From contig DDJI01000108.1 of assembly GCA_002338885.1 (NCBI GenBank), positions 51,430 to 77,160 of the forward strand: 25,731 nt of DNA. Reading direction: 5' to 3'. Both the position numbers and the translations under genes were made by a program. Positions 7,970 through 16,343 of this stretch are shown here, in pieces. This stretch comes from Ruminococcus sp. UBA1828 (GTDB lineage: Bacteria > Bacillota > Clostridia > Oscillospirales > Ruminococcaceae). The notes under the pieces are model-generated. The model was not told the origin of the DNA. It saw only the letters and a program-made list of their open reading frames with translations, and searched no databases. Within the stretch, counting starts at the first letter, position 1. Every line of letters starts with the position of its first letter.

Positions 7970-8061
7970 CCCCGCGCGAGGCGGCAGATGCAGCTTTTGT
8001 GTCGAATTTTGTCGAATGAACGGCAAAATTCGCTGCGCATCCGCCTTGGCGGGGTTGTTTT
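7970..8061 (+). terminator. Long imperfect hairpin with T-rich tail, probable terminator upstream of the S10 region
   Basis: The outer arms (7970-7994 and 8032-8054) pair as CCCCG/CGGGG, AGGCGG/CCGCCT and a GCAGC/GCTGC segment with small internal loops. The inner arms CGAATTTTG (8003-8011) and CAAAATTCG (8024-8032) are perfect. TTGTTTT follows. It probably ends transcription of the yabR/lipoprotein unit. The stem also contains two TGTCGAA sequences, described separately. Confidence 0.6.
8000..8016 (+). promoter_or_regulatory. Two tandem Spo0A-box-like sequences
   Basis: TGTCGAA occurs at 8000-8006 and again at 8010-8016, with a 3-base spacer and so a 10-base, one-turn phasing. TGTCGAA is the known Spo0A recognition box, and the same two-box arrangement is known from abrB of Bacillus. 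The boxes lie about 125-140 bases upstream of the S10 promoter. Binding is an inference, because they also form part of a hairpin stem. Confidence 0.4.
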
Positions 8062-8139
8062 GTATAAAAAGCACAAACGCGCGGCAAAAATAATTTAAAA
8101 ATTCTACGCGATTTTGGGCTTGCAAAAATGAAAAAAAGC

Positions 8140-8168
8140 TTGAAAACGGCACGTTCCGATGTTATTAT
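8140..8168 (+). promoter_or_regulatory. Predicted sigma-A-type promoter of the S10-spc-alpha block
   Basis: TTGAAA (8140-8145) and TATTAT (8163-8168) are 17 bases apart, with an A-tract just upstream (8131-8137). Initiation would be near 8175, which is 353 bases before rpsJ. Confidence 0.65.
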
Positions 8169-8174
8169 ATTTCT

Positions 8175-8436
8175 TGCGTGACTGCAAAAGATATGCGATG
8201 AAGCTGAAGGTTGCCGGCGGTGCGCCGGGTAATTTCAGCCGAGTATGTCCGATTTTAAACCGGGCGACTGTAATAACGACACGGTATGTGCTTTAGCATC
8301 TTGCGGCAACAGAGTTGTGCGGCTGCGGCGATGAGTCGGGGCGAGTGCGGCTTTGCTTGCGTCTAAATGTACATTGTAACCGCTGACGTTTTATGTCCTC
8401 CGAAAAACGAAAGTTTTTCGGTTTTTTTATGAGGAC
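8175..8436 (+). ncRNA. Structured 5' leader of the S10 operon with intrinsic terminator (candidate ribosomal-protein attenuator)
   Basis: No gene lies between 7914 and 8527. This part would be transcribed from the promoter at 8140-8168 and shows several stems. GCTGAA/TTCAGC (8203-8208/8234-8239) encloses a perfect CCGGCG/CGCCGG hairpin (8214-8228). GTCCG/CGGGC (8247-8251/8261-8265) comes next, then CAAC/GTTG around 8310. It ends with a textbook terminator: CCGAAAAAC, GAAA loop, GTTTTTCGG and seven Ts (8400-8428). GTCCTC (8395-8400) and GAGGAC (8431-8436) bracket that terminator and could extend or compete with it. A terminator between promoter and rpsJ implies regulated readthrough. In E. coli, L4 controls S10 transcription in such a way; the ligand here is unknown. 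Confidence 0.6.
8400..8428 (+). terminator. Intrinsic terminator inside the S10 leader
   Basis: This is a perfect 9-bp stem CCGAAAAAC/GTTTTTCGG closed by a GAAA tetraloop and followed directly by seven Ts (8422-8428). It lies about 100 bases before rpsJ and downstream of the predicted promoter, so it must be read through for the operon to be expressed. Confidence 0.85.
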
Positions 8437-8527
8437 GGACGAAACGCACGGCAACGTGTTAAAAACAGACGAGCTTAAAAAAGCTCCGCCCCCAATTAAA
8501 TGGATAAGACTTAAGGAGGCGTTTTAA

Positions 8528-8842
8528 ATGGCAGTCAATGAAAAGATAAGAATCAAGATCAAAGGATACGAGCACACGAACGTAGACGCTGCAGCTGCTA
8601 AGATAGTAGAAGCTGCTAAGAGAAGCGGCGCTAAGGTTTCAGGCCCCATCCCGCTCCCTACGGATAAGGAGATCGTCACGATTTTGCGTGCGGTTCACAA
8701 GTACAAGGACAGCCGTGAGCAGTTCGAGCTTAGAACCCACAAGAGACTTATAGACGTTCTTCACCCCACAAACGACACTACTTCTGCTCTGCAGAATCTT
8801 GAGCTTCCTGCTGGTGTTGACATCGTAATGGAGATCAAGTAA
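8528..8842 (+). CDS. rpsJ: 30S ribosomal protein S10
   Basis: The 104-residue protein is S10 over its full length: [39 protein letters not shown], then the [15 protein letters not shown] motif of the extended loop that contacts 16S rRNA in the 30S head. S10 is also NusE in transcription antitermination. TAAGGAGG (8512-8519) precedes the ATG. It is the first gene of the block and sits behind the structured leader. No str-operon genes (rpsL, rpsG, fusA, tuf) lie upstream, unlike in many Bacillota. Confidence 0.97.
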   Translation: MAVNEKIRIKIKGYEHTNVDAAAAKIVEAAKRSGAKVSGPIPLPTDKEIVTILRAVHKYKDSREQFELRTHKRLIDVLHPTNDTTSALQNLELPAGVDIVMEIK

Positions 8843-8937
8843 TCTCCTAAAGAAATCGCAAACCCGATTTCTCAGCGATACGGACACGACAGGTCATGTC
8901 GGCACTGCCGACCAATAACCATAGGAGGAGTACTGAA

Positions 8938-9573
8938 ATGAAGAAAGGCATCATCGGAAAGAAGATCGGAATGACCCAGATCTTTGACGAGACCGGAAAG
9001 GTTATTCCGGTATCGGTTATCGAGGCAGGTCCTTGCGTAGTTGTACAGAAGAAGACCACCGACAACGACGGCTATGAGGCTGTTCAGCTCGGCTTCGGAG
9101 ACGCTACCGCAAAGAGCCTCAAAAAGCCCCTTACGGGACACTTCAAGAAGGCGGACGTCGCTCTTAAGAAGACCCTCAAGGAGTTTAGACTCGAGGACAT
9201 CTCGGGACTTAACGTAGGCGACATAATCAAGGCGGATCTCTTTGCTGCCGGCGACATAGTAGATGTTTGCGGCACCAGCAAAGGTAAGGGATTTGCCGGC
9301 ACCATCAAGCGTTGGAACAACCACAGACTCAAGGAAACGCACGGTACCGGACCCGTTCACCGTCACGCAGGATCAATGGGCGCATGCTCTACACCTTCGA
9401 GAATATTCAAGGGCAAGGGAATGCCCGGACATCTCGGTGCAGAGAGAGTTACCATTCAGAACCTCGAAGTCGTCAAGGTTGACGCAGAAAACAATCTCAT
9501 CGCTGTAAAGGGCGCAATCCCCGGCCCCAAGAACGGCATAGTTACCGTTTGCAACAGCGTTAAGAAGGCTTAG
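8938..9573 (+). CDS. rplC: 50S ribosomal protein L3
   Basis: This 211-residue L3 begins [16 protein letters not shown], the usual N-terminus. It carries the central extension motif [16 protein letters not shown] and the glutamine-methylation-region-like [21 protein letters not shown] that reaches toward the peptidyl transferase centre. ATG 8938 is selected because AGGAGG (8923-8928) is at good distance and the protein aligns from there; the in-frame upstream ATG at 8896 adds a non-family extension. The 95-base gap from rpsJ contains two small hairpins around 8880-8912. Confidence 0.97.
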   Translation: MKKGIIGKKIGMTQIFDETGKVIPVSVIEAGPCVVVQKKTTDNDGYEAVQLGFGDATAKSLKKPLTGHFKKADVALKKTLKEFRLEDISGLNVGDIIKADLFAAGDIVDVCGTSKGKGFAGTIKRWNNHRLKETHGTGPVHRHAGSMGACSTPSRIFKGKGMPGHLGAERVTIQNLEVVKVDAENNLIAVKGAIPGPKNGIVTVCNSVKKA

Positions 9574-9592
9574 TGGAAGGAGGAAGTAACCA

Positions 9593-10216
9593 ATGTCTAA
9601 GGTTTCCGTTTATGATATTAAGGGCAATGTAGTTGCCGACACTGAGCTTAACGATGAAATATGGGGAGTTGAACCCAACGTCCCCGTTATGCATGCCGTA
9701 GTTGTAAACTACCTTGCAAATCAGAGACAGGGCACACAGTCCACTCTCACAAGAACCGAAGTTTCCGGCGGCGGCAAGAAGCCCTGGAGACAGAAGGGCA
9801 CCGGTCATGCAAGACAGGGCTCTACAAGATCTCCTCAGTGGGTGCACGGCGGTATCGCCCTGGGACCCAAGCCCCGCAGCTACAGATTCACAATAAACAA
9901 GAAGGTCAGAAGACTTGCAATGAAGTCCGCGCTTTCGGCCAAGCTTGCCGAGAACGGCGTAGTTGTTGTAAACAACCTCGACTTCGAGTCGATAAAGACT
10001 AAAAACGTCGTAGATATGCTCAAGGCTTTGGGAGCTGACGGCAAGGCGCTCATAGTAATGCCCGCCGTTGACGAGAAGGTCATCAAGAGCGCAAGAAACA
10101 TCCCCGGCGTAAAGACCACTCTTGTAAATACTCTTAATGTATACGACATACTCAACTGCGACAAGTTCATCGTAGTCACCGATGCTGTAGCTAAGATCGA
10201 GGAGGTTTATTGCTAA
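9593..10216 (+). CDS. rplD: 50S ribosomal protein L4
   Basis: This 207-residue L4 contains the extended loop that lines the peptide exit tunnel (RTEVSGGGKKPWRQKGTGHARQGSTRSPQWVHGG), and its C-terminal half has the usual NILNCDKFIVV-type end (VYDILNCDKFIVVTDA). In E. coli L4 is the autogenous repressor of the S10 operon, which makes it one candidate ligand for the leader upstream of rpsJ. GGAGGA precedes the ATG. The stop overlaps the next start by one base. Confidence 0.97.
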   Translation: MSKVSVYDIKGNVVADTELNDEIWGVEPNVPVMHAVVVNYLANQRQGTQSTLTRTEVSGGGKKPWRQKGTGHARQGSTRSPQWVHGGIALGPKPRSYRFTINKKVRRLAMKSALSAKLAENGVVVVNNLDFESIKTKNVVDMLKALGADGKALIVMPAVDEKVIKSARNIPGVKTTLVNTLNVYDILNCDKFIVVTDAVAKIEEVYC

Positions 10217-10512
10217 TGGTAAAGACTGCTCAGGATATTATTTTGAAGCCGGTTATCACCGAAGCCTCCATGGAGGATCTCAGAGCCGGCAAGTACACCT
10301 TTAAGGTGGCTCTCACCGCAAACAAGATAGAGATAAAGGATGCGGTTGAGGAGATATTCGGTGTAAAGGTTGCAGATGTGCACACCATGAGAGTCAGAGG
10401 CCGCTACCGCAGGATGGGCAGAAACGAAGGCACCACTCCCGCGTGGAAGAAGGCTATAGTGACCTTGGCTAAGGGTTCAAAGAGCATAGCGTTCTTTGAC
10501 GGAATGATCTAA
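10216..10512 (+). CDS. rplW: 50S ribosomal protein L23
   Basis: This 98-residue L23 begins MVKTAQDIILKPVITEASM and contains the KYTFKVALTANKIEIKDAVEEIFGVKVADVHTMRVRG core. L23 sits at the tunnel exit and docks trigger factor and SRP. ATG 10216 overlaps the rplD stop by one base (TAATG) and has GGAGG at 10201-10205. An in-frame TTG at 10210 is too near that site. Confidence 0.96.
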   Translation: MVKTAQDIILKPVITEASMEDLRAGKYTFKVALTANKIEIKDAVEEIFGVKVADVHTMRVRGRYRRMGRNEGTTPAWKKAIVTLAKGSKSIAFFDGMI

Positions 10513-10531
10513 GAGCCGAGGCAGTAAGTAT

Positions 10532-10549
10532 GGGAGGCATGCGCTTCCC
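10532..10549 (+). other. Small hairpin in the rplW-rplB spacer
   Basis: GGGAGGC (10532-10538) pairs with GCTTCCC (10543-10549) with one wobble around ATGC. It has no T-run, so it is not a terminator. It may affect mRNA processing or be neutral. Confidence 0.4.
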
Positions 10550-10581
10550 GCAAAACCTAAGTTTTAAGGAGTGAAATACAC

Positions 10582-11415
10582 ATGGCTATAAAGAGCTATA
10601 AGCCGACCTCCAACGGACGCCGCGGCATGACTGTAACAGATTACAGCTGCCTGTCCAAGGTCGCTCCCGAGAGAAGCCTTCTCGAACCCATGAGAAAGAC
10701 CTCCGGAAGAAACAGCTATGGCAGAATCACCGTTCGCCATCACGGCGGCGGACAGAGAAGAAAATACCGTGTAATCGACTTCAAGAGAAACAAGCTCGAC
10801 ATGAATGCGACCGTTCTCACATTAGAGTACGATCCCAACCGTTCGGCTCACATCGCTCTTGTAAAGTACGAGGACGGTGAGAAGAGATACATCCTGGCTC
10901 CCAACGGCCTTAAAGTAGGCGACACAATCTGCGCAGGCGCAGAGGCAGACATCAAGCCCGGAAACGCTCTTCCCCTTATCAACATCCCCGTTGGTACATT
11001 TATTCACAACATCGAGCTTTACCCCGGCAAGGGCGCACAGCTCGTAAGATCCGCCGGAAACATGGCACAGCTTATGGGCCGTGAGGGCGCAAGAGTATTG
11101 GTAAGACTCCCCTCCGGTGAGATGCGTTACGTTCCCTCCGACTGCATGGCTACCATCGGTCAGGTAGGAAACATCGATCACGAAAACGTGCACCTGGGCA
11201 AGGCGGGCAGAAAGCGCCACATGGGCGTAAGGCCTACCGTTCGCGGATCTGTTATGAACCCCTGCGACCACCCGCACGGCGGTGGAGAAGGCAAGTCTCC
11301 TGTCGGACGTCCTTCCCCTGTTACTCCTTGGGGCAAGCCTACCATGGGCTACAAGACCAGAGCTAAGCACAACCGCTCTGACAAGTTCATCGTAAAGCGC
11401 CGCAATGACAAGTAA
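10582..11415 (+). CDS. rplB: 50S ribosomal protein L2
   Basis: This 277-residue L2 is full length, with the N-terminal [17 protein letters not shown], the OB/SH3 RNA-binding core and the C-terminal [27 protein letters not shown] signature near the peptidyl transferase centre, including its conserved His. TAAGGAG precedes the ATG. It follows a 69-base spacer that holds a small hairpin. Confidence 0.97.
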   Translation: MAIKSYKPTSNGRRGMTVTDYSCLSKVAPERSLLEPMRKTSGRNSYGRITVRHHGGGQRRKYRVIDFKRNKLDMNATVLTLEYDPNRSAHIALVKYEDGEKRYILAPNGLKVGDTICAGAEADIKPGNALPLINIPVGTFIHNIELYPGKGAQLVRSAGNMAQLMGREGARVLVRLPSGEMRYVPSDCMATIGQVGNIDHENVHLGKAGRKRHMGVRPTVRGSVMNPCDHPHGGGEGKSPVGRPSPVTPWGKPTMGYKTRAKHNRSDKFIVKRRNDK

Positions 11416-11438
11416 TTTGAAAGGAGGCAGATGAATAA

Positions 11439-11720
11439 ATGGGTAGAAGCGTTAAGAAGGGACCTTATGTACAGGAGTCCCTCTACAAGAAAGTAGTCGC
11501 CATGAACGAATCAGGCGAAAAGAAAGCAATAAAGACATGGAGCCGCGCGTCGGTTATCTTCCCTGAATTCGTTGGTCATACATTTGCCGTCCACGACGGA
11601 CGCAAGCACGTTCCGGTATATGTCACTGAGGATATGGTAGGACATAGGTTGGGTGAGTTCGCTCCGACAAGAACCTTTAAGGGTCACGCCGGATCTAAGA
11701 CATCCAACAACGGTAAGTAG
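11439..11720 (+). CDS. rpsS: 30S ribosomal protein S19
   Basis: This 93-residue protein begins [19 protein letters not shown] and carries the [48 protein letters not shown] core, which is diagnostic of S19, a head protein that partners S13 near the A site. AAAGGAGG lies at the usual distance upstream of the ATG. Confidence 0.97.
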   Translation: MGRSVKKGPYVQESLYKKVVAMNESGEKKAIKTWSRASVIFPEFVGHTFAVHDGRKHVPVYVTEDMVGHRLGEFAPTRTFKGHAGSKTSNNGK

Positions 11721-11740
11721 GCCGAAAGGAGGACAAATCA

Positions 11741-12076
11741 ATGGAAGCAAGAGCAGTATTGAGAACTGCACGAATTGCTCCTCGTAAGGTTGAGATAGTC
11801 CTCAATCTTATCAGAGGAAAGGACTTGGATATGGCGCTTGCAATAGTCAAGCACACACCCAAGGCTGCCTGTGAGTATTTAGAAAAGCTTCTGGCTTCGG
11901 CCGCCGCAAACGCTGAGAACAACTTCAACATGGACAAAAGAAACCTCTATGTTGCAGAGTGCTTCGTTTGCCCGGGACCGATTATGAAGAGAATCATGCC
12001 CAGAGCTAAGGGCAGAGCTTACAGAATCCTTAAGAGAACATCTCACATCACAGTGGTTCTCAAGGAAAAGGACTAA
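11741..12076 (+). CDS. rplV: 50S ribosomal protein L22
   Basis: This 111-residue L22 has the usual [27 protein letters not shown] start and the beta-hairpin segment [32 protein letters not shown], which reaches into the exit tunnel and is where macrolide-resistance changes map in other species. GAAAGGAGG precedes the ATG. Confidence 0.97.
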   Translation: MEARAVLRTARIAPRKVEIVLNLIRGKDLDMALAIVKHTPKAACEYLEKLLASAAANAENNFNMDKRNLYVAECFVCPGPIMKRIMPRAKGRAYRILKRTSHITVVLKEKD

Positions 12077-12096
12077 GTCGGAAGAGGAGGTAAACT

Positions 12097-12891
12097 ATGG
12101 GTCAAAAAGTGAATCCCCACGGACTCCGTGTGGGAATTATAAAGGACTGGGATTCCCGTTGGTTTGCAGATAAGAGCACTTTCGGCAATACCCTTGTTGA
12201 GGATTACAACATCCGCAAGTTCATTAAGAAGAACCTGTACGCAGCAGGAGTTCCCAAGATAGAAATCGAAAGATTCGCTAACAAGGTAAAGATCAACATC
12301 CATTGCGCCAAGCCCGGTCTCGTAATCGGAAGAGGCGGAGAGGCTATAGAGAAGCTCAGAGCACAGATAGAGGCCATGATAGGCAAGACGGTAAACCTCA
12401 ACATATTTGAGGTCAAGTCTCCCGACCTCAACGCTCAGCTCGTTGCGGAGAAGATAGCGCTTGATCTTGAAAACAGAGTATCCTTCAGAAGAGCGATGAA
12501 GTCCGCAGTTGCAAGAGCCATGAAGCTCGGCGCAAAGGGCATAAAGGTAAAGGCATCCGGACGTTTGGGCGGAGCCGAAATCGCAAGAAGCGAGAGCTAC
12601 CACGAAGGAACCATCCCCCTCCAGACAATAAGAGCCGACATCGACTACGGCACGGCAGAGGCTGCCACCACCTACGGAAGAATCGGCGTCAAGGTGTGGG
12701 TGTATAAGGGCGAAGTTCTCAAGGGCGAAGCTCCTAAGACCGAGGAGAGACCCGACAGAAAGCGTCGTTCAAGAAACGGCGACGACAGACCTCGCCGCCG
12801 CGACAACAGAAACAGACAGGACAGAGCCGACAGAGCCGAGAGAACGGACAGAGCGGACAGAGCAGAGAAAAGAGAAGGAGGTAATAAGTAA
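12097..12891 (+). CDS. rpsC: 30S ribosomal protein S3 with a charged C-terminal tail
   Basis: The 264-residue protein begins [22 protein letters not shown]. It contains a KH domain with the [14 protein letters not shown] motif (about 75-88) and the C-terminal S3 domain with [34 protein letters not shown]. After about residue 215 there is a tail of roughly 45 residues built from Arg/Asp repeats ([18 protein letters not shown]), longer than in many species. S3 helps form the mRNA entry channel and has helicase activity there. The stop overlaps the rplP start by one base. Confidence 0.97.
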   Translation: MGQKVNPHGLRVGIIKDWDSRWFADKSTFGNTLVEDYNIRKFIKKNLYAAGVPKIEIERFANKVKINIHCAKPGLVIGRGGEAIEKLRAQIEAMIGKTVNLNIFEVKSPDLNAQLVAEKIALDLENRVSFRRAMKSAVARAMKLGAKGIKVKASGRLGGAEIARSESYHEGTIPLQTIRADIDYGTAEAATTYGRIGVKVWVYKGEVLKGEAPKTEERPDRKRRSRNGDDRPRRRDNRNRQDRADRAERTDRADRAEKREGGNK

Positions 12892-13322
12892 TGTTACTTC
12901 CAAAGAGAGTAAAGTATCGTAAGCAGCAGCGCGGCCGCATGAAGGGCATGGCTACAAGAGGAAACAAGGTTGCGTACGGAGAGTACGGACTTGCGGCGCT
13001 CGAGCCGTCATGGATCACCTCACAGCAGATAGAGGCAGCCCGTATTGCGATGACCCGTTACATCAAGCGTGGCGGACAGGTGTGGATAAAGATATTCCCC
13101 GACAAGCCGGTAACGTCAAAGGCGCTCGGTACCCGTATGGGATCCGGTAAAGGAACACCCGATCACTGGGTAGCAGTAGTAAAGCCGGGCAGAGTGATGT
13201 TTGAGATCGCGGGCGTAAGCGAAGAAGTTGCAAGAGAGGCAATGCGTCTTGCTATGCACAAGCTTCCTATCAAGTGTAAGTTCGTAGCGAAAGAATCTTC
13301 AGAAACGGGTGGTGAGCAATAA
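12891..13322 (+). CDS. rplP: 50S ribosomal protein L16
   Basis: This 143-residue L16 has [19 protein letters not shown] at the start and the [24 protein letters not shown] core, which organises the A-site tRNA elbow region. The gene is coupled to both neighbours by one-base TAATG overlaps. GAGAAGGAGG within the end of rpsC acts as ribosome binding site. Confidence 0.97.
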   Translation: MLLPKRVKYRKQQRGRMKGMATRGNKVAYGEYGLAALEPSWITSQQIEAARIAMTRYIKRGGQVWIKIFPDKPVTSKALGTRMGSGKGTPDHWVAVVKPGRVMFEIAGVSEEVAREAMRLAMHKLPIKCKFVAKESSETGGEQ

Positions 13323-13513
13323 TGAAGGCAAGTGAAATCAAAGAAATGACTCTTGTAGAGCTTAACAATAAGCTTGTCGACCTTAGAAAAGAGCTGTTCA
13401 ACCTTCGTTTTCAGCATGCTGTAAACCAGCTTGACAACCCTATGAGGATTAAGGCTGTTAAGAAGGATATTGCTCGTGTAAAAACCTTCATTCGTGAACA
13501 AGAGTCCAAGTAA
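13322..13513 (+). CDS. rpmC: 50S ribosomal protein L29
   Basis: This 63-residue two-helix protein has the family pattern [50 protein letters not shown]29 lies beside L23 at the tunnel exit. It overlaps the rplP stop by one base. Confidence 0.96.
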   Translation: MKASEIKEMTLVELNNKLVDLRKELFNLRFQHAVNQLDNPMRIKAVKKDIARVKTFIREQESK

Positions 13514-13531
13514 TTGAGAGGAGGATTTACT

Positions 13532-13789
13532 GTGAGCGAAAGAAAGCTTAGAAAGACAAGAGTGGGCAAGGTAGTTTCCGACAAGATGGACAAGACAATC
13601 GTCGTAGCTATCGAGGACAACGTAATGCACCCTCTTTACAAGAAGATCATCAAAAGAACCGTAAAGTTCAAGGCTCATGACGAAGAGAACGCAGCTCACG
13701 AAGGCGACAAGGTAGAGATCATGGAGACCCGTCCCCTTTCTAAGGACAAGAGATGGCGTCTTGTCAGAGTCGTAGAGCAGGCCAAGTAA
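13532..13789 (+). CDS. rpsQ: 30S ribosomal protein S17
   Basis: This 85-residue OB-fold protein has [23 protein letters not shown] and [46 protein letters not shown], both standard S17. I place the start at GTG 13532 because GAGGAGG (13518-13524) is 7 bases before it and the family N-terminus MSERxLRK begins there. An in-frame TTG at 13514 lies upstream of that site. Confidence 0.95.
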   Translation: MSERKLRKTRVGKVVSDKMDKTIVVAIEDNVMHPLYKKIIKRTVKFKAHDEENAAHEGDKVEIMETRPLSKDKRWRLVRVVEQAK

Positions 13790-13881
13790 TTAAAATATGA
13801 TTAGCAAGTTGAGCGCATACGAAAGCCCGACGGCATGTATGTGAACTCAGATTTTCTAAACACTGAAAGGAGGAACTTGCT

Positions 13882-14250
13882 GTGATACAGATGCAGACAA
13901 GGCTCAAGGCTGCTGACAACACAGGAGCAAAGGAGCTCATGTGCATAAGAGTTTTGGGCGGCACTCGCAGAAAGTACGCCAATATCGGCGACATAGTCGT
14001 TGCTTCGGTAAAGAAGGCTGCTCCGGGCGGAATGGTCAAGAAGGGCGACGTTGTAAAAGCAGTAATCGTTCGTTCAGCTAAGGGTCTTCGTCGCGAGGAT
14101 GGAACCTACATTCGTTTCGACGAGAACGCGGCTGTTATAATTAAGGAAGATAAAACACCCAGGGGAACACGTATCTTTGGCCCTGTTGCCAGAGAGTTAA
14201 GAGACAATGACTTTGTAAAGATCATGTCTTTGGCCCCCGAGGTACTTTAA
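13882..14250 (+). CDS. rplN: 50S ribosomal protein L14
   Basis: This 122-residue L14 begins with a GTG-coded Met ([27 protein letters not shown]) and contains the [24 protein letters not shown] and [13 protein letters not shown] signatures. L14 contacts 16S rRNA at an intersubunit bridge. GAAAGGAGG precedes it. The 92-base spacer from rpsQ is longer than most in this block and holds no clear promoter or terminator. Confidence 0.97.
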   Translation: MIQMQTRLKAADNTGAKELMCIRVLGGTRRKYANIGDIVVASVKKAAPGGMVKKGDVVKAVIVRSAKGLRREDGTYIRFDENAAVIIKEDKTPRGTRIFGPVARELRDNDFVKIMSLAPEVL

Positions 14251-14265
14251 GGAGGATCCGCAGTT

Positions 14266-14586
14266 ATGAATAAGATTCATGTTAAAACCGGCGACTCCGT
14301 AGTCATCCTCAGCGGCAAGGATAAGGGCAAGCGCGGAAAGGTGCTTGCGGTATCCCCCAAGGAGGGTAAGCTCATAGTTGAAGGCTGCAACATTGCCACC
14401 AAGAGCGTAAAGCCCCGCAGAAGAGGCGAAGCAGGCGGCATAGTAAAGGCCGAGGCAGCTATGTACTCAAGCAAGGTAGCTCTTGTTTGCCCCAAGTGCG
14501 ACAAGGGCGTAAGATACGGCGTCAAGATTGACGGCGACGGCAACAAGGTAAGAGTTTGCAAGCACTGCGGTGCCGAGATCAAGTAG
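14266..14586 (+). CDS. rplX: 50S ribosomal protein L24
   Basis: This 106-residue L24 has a KOW motif ([25 protein letters not shown]) and, in the C-terminal half, four cysteines in two CxxC pairs (Cys75/78 and Cys98/101) that form a zinc ribbon, the zinc-binding version of the protein. L24 is an early assembly initiator. AAGGAGG precedes the ATG. Confidence 0.97.
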   Translation: MNKIHVKTGDSVVILSGKDKGKRGKVLAVSPKEGKLIVEGCNIATKSVKPRRRGEAGGIVKAEAAMYSSKVALVCPKCDKGVRYGVKIDGDGNKVRVCKHCGAEIK

Positions 14587-14596
14587 GAGGACGAAC

Positions 14597-15136
14597 ATGG
14601 CAAGATTAAAAGAACAGTATGTCAGCGAAATAGCTCCTGCGCTTATGAAGAAGTTCGGCTACAAGAACGTTATGCAGATACCCAAGCTCGACAAGGTGGT
14701 TATAAACGTAGCATGCGGCGAGGCCAAGGAGAACTCCAAGGTTATCGACGCTGTCATGAACGACCTTGCAGCCATCACCGGTCAGAAGCCGATAGTGTGC
14801 AAGGCCAAGAAGTCGGTTGCAAACTTCAAGCTCCGTGAGGGCATGCCCATAGGAGTAAAGGTAACTCTTCGCTCCGACAAGATGTACGAGTTTGTAGACA
14901 GGCTTTTCAATGTTGCGTTCCCGCGCGTTCGTGACTTCAAGGGCATAAGCGCTAATTCCTTCGACGGCAGAGGCAACTACTCCACCGGCGTAAAGGAGCA
15001 GCTCATATTCCCCGAGATCGAGTTCGACAAGGTTGACAAGGTTCGCGGAATGGACATCAACTTCATCACAACAGCAAAGACAGACGAAGAAGCAAAGGAG
15101 CTGCTTTCATTGCTCGGCGCTCCCTTCGCCAAGTAA
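14597..15136 (+). CDS. rplE: 50S ribosomal protein L5
   Basis: This 179-residue L5 begins [31 protein letters not shown]. It contains [32 protein letters not shown] and the [20 protein letters not shown] segment. L5 binds 5S rRNA and touches P-site tRNA. ATG 14597 is chosen for its AGGAGG (14585-14590) and family N-terminus; the in-frame ATG at 14570 lies inside rplX. In E. coli the start of rplE is where S8 represses the spc operon; I could not identify an equivalent structure here. Confidence 0.96.
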   Translation: MARLKEQYVSEIAPALMKKFGYKNVMQIPKLDKVVINVACGEAKENSKVIDAVMNDLAAITGQKPIVCKAKKSVANFKLREGMPIGVKVTLRSDKMYEFVDRLFNVAFPRVRDFKGISANSFDGRGNYSTGVKEQLIFPEIEFDKVDKVRGMDINFITTAKTDEEAKELLSLLGAPFAK

Positions 15137-15150
15137 GAGGAGGATACAAA

Positions 15151-15336
15151 ATGGCTAAGAAAGCTATGGTTTTAAAGCAGCAGGCTAAGCCTAAGTACTC
15201 AACTCGTGCTTACAACAGGTGCAAGATATGCGGAAGACCCCATGCATACCTGAGAAAGTACGGCATCTGCCGTATCTGCTTCAGAGAGCTCGCACATGAC
15301 GGTCAGATTCCGGGAGTTAAGAAGGCAAGCTGGTAA
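15151..15336 (+). CDS. rpsZ: 30S ribosomal protein S14, zinc-binding short form (type Z)
   Basis: This 61-residue protein is the short, zinc-ribbon S14 with two CxxC pairs (Cys24/27 and Cys40/43) in [26 protein letters not shown]. Presence of the zinc form at this locus is normal for Bacillota. AGAGGAGG precedes the ATG. Confidence 0.96.
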   Translation: MAKKAMVLKQQAKPKYSTRAYNRCKICGRPHAYLRKYGICRICFRELAHDGQIPGVKKASW

Positions 15337-15363
15337 CAATTTCAGCAAAGGAGGCAACACAGT

Positions 15364-15762
15364 ATGCAGATTACTGATACAATAGCTGACTTGTTGACGA
15401 GAATTCGCAACGCAAGCTCGGCAAAGCACGCTACTGTAGATATTCCTGCTTCCAACGTGAAAAAGGCGATTGTTGAGATACTTCTCAACGAGGGCTACAT
15501 CAAGTCCTATCAGGTCGTTGAGGACGGTAAGCAGGGTATCATAAGAATAACACTTAAGTATGACGAGAACAGAACACCGGTAATCTCCGGCATAAGAAGA
15601 GTATCTAAGCCCGGTCTTAGAATTTACTCAAGCTGCGAGGATATGCCTAAGGTTATGAGAGGCCTTGGAGTTGCGATTGTTTCCACTTCAAAGGGCATCA
15701 TCACCGACAAGAAAGCAAGAGAGCTTGGCGTCGGCGGAGAGATTCTCGCGTTCGTCTGGTAA
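15364..15762 (+). CDS. rpsH: 30S ribosomal protein S8
   Basis: This 132-residue S8 has [28 protein letters not shown] at the start and the C-terminal [33 protein letters not shown] signature that binds 16S helix 21. In E. coli it is the repressor of the spc operon. AAAGGAGG precedes the ATG. Confidence 0.97.
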   Translation: MQITDTIADLLTRIRNASSAKHATVDIPASNVKKAIVEILLNEGYIKSYQVVEDGKQGIIRITLKYDENRTPVISGIRRVSKPGLRIYSSCEDMPKVMRGLGVAIVSTSKGIITDKKARELGVGGEILAFVW

Positions 15763-15772
15763 GGAGGCTGTC

Positions 15773-16324
15773 ATGTCAAGAATAGGTTTAATGCCGATCA
15801 GCGTTCCTTCAGGCGTACAGGTCACTGTTGCAGAGGGCAACGTGGTAACAGTAAAGGGCCCTAAGGGCACCCTTACACAGAAATTCAATCCCGCGCTCAC
15901 GCTCAAGGTTGAGGATGGCGTTGTACACGTAATCCGCCACGACGACGAGCAGCAGACCAAGGCACTTCACGGACTTACAAGGTCCTTGCTGCACAACATG
16001 GTTGAGGGCGTGGTTCACGGCTACTCCAAGTCGCTTATCATCGAGGGAGTAGGTTACAGAGCGGCAAAGCAGGGCAAGAACGTAGTTCTCACTCTGGGAT
16101 TTTCGCATCAGGTAACCATCTCTGAGACAGAGGACATCAAGCTTGAGGTTCCTCAGCCCAACCAGATAATAGTAAGCGGCATAGACAAGCAGAAGGTAGG
16201 TCAGTTTGCCTGCGAAGTACGCGCAAAGCGTCCGCCTGAGCCTTACAAGGGCAAGGGAATCCGCTATGACGGCGAGGTTATCATCCGCAAGGAAGGTAAG
16301 GCCGGTAAAGGCGCAAAGAAGTAA
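15773..16324 (+). CDS. rplF: 50S ribosomal protein L6
   Basis: This 183-residue L6 begins MSRIGLMPISVPSGVQVTV and contains VKGPKGTL, the GVGYRAAKQGKNVVLTLGFSH repeat and the C-terminal RAKRPPEPYKGKGIRYDGEVIIRKEGKAGK signature. It lies near the sarcin-ricin loop. AAGGAGG (15761-15767) is 5 bases before ATG 15773; the longer frame from 15665 lies inside rpsH and is not used. Confidence 0.97.
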   Translation: MSRIGLMPISVPSGVQVTVAEGNVVTVKGPKGTLTQKFNPALTLKVEDGVVHVIRHDDEQQTKALHGLTRSLLHNMVEGVVHGYSKSLIIEGVGYRAAKQGKNVVLTLGFSHQVTISETEDIKLEVPQPNQIIVSGIDKQKVGQFACEVRAKRPPEPYKGKGIRYDGEVIIRKEGKAGKGAKK

Positions 16325-16343
16325 ATAAGGAGAGTAAACGACT

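Noticed and set aside
12073..12603. Minus-strand open frame of 176 codons over rpsC
   Set aside because: It is a shadow of rpsC, with no start signal and no family resemblance.
13790..13881. Possible internal promoter between rpsQ and rplN
   Set aside because: A TTGAGC-like -35 is present but no -10 hexamer lies at a workable distance. The spacer otherwise shows nothing clear.
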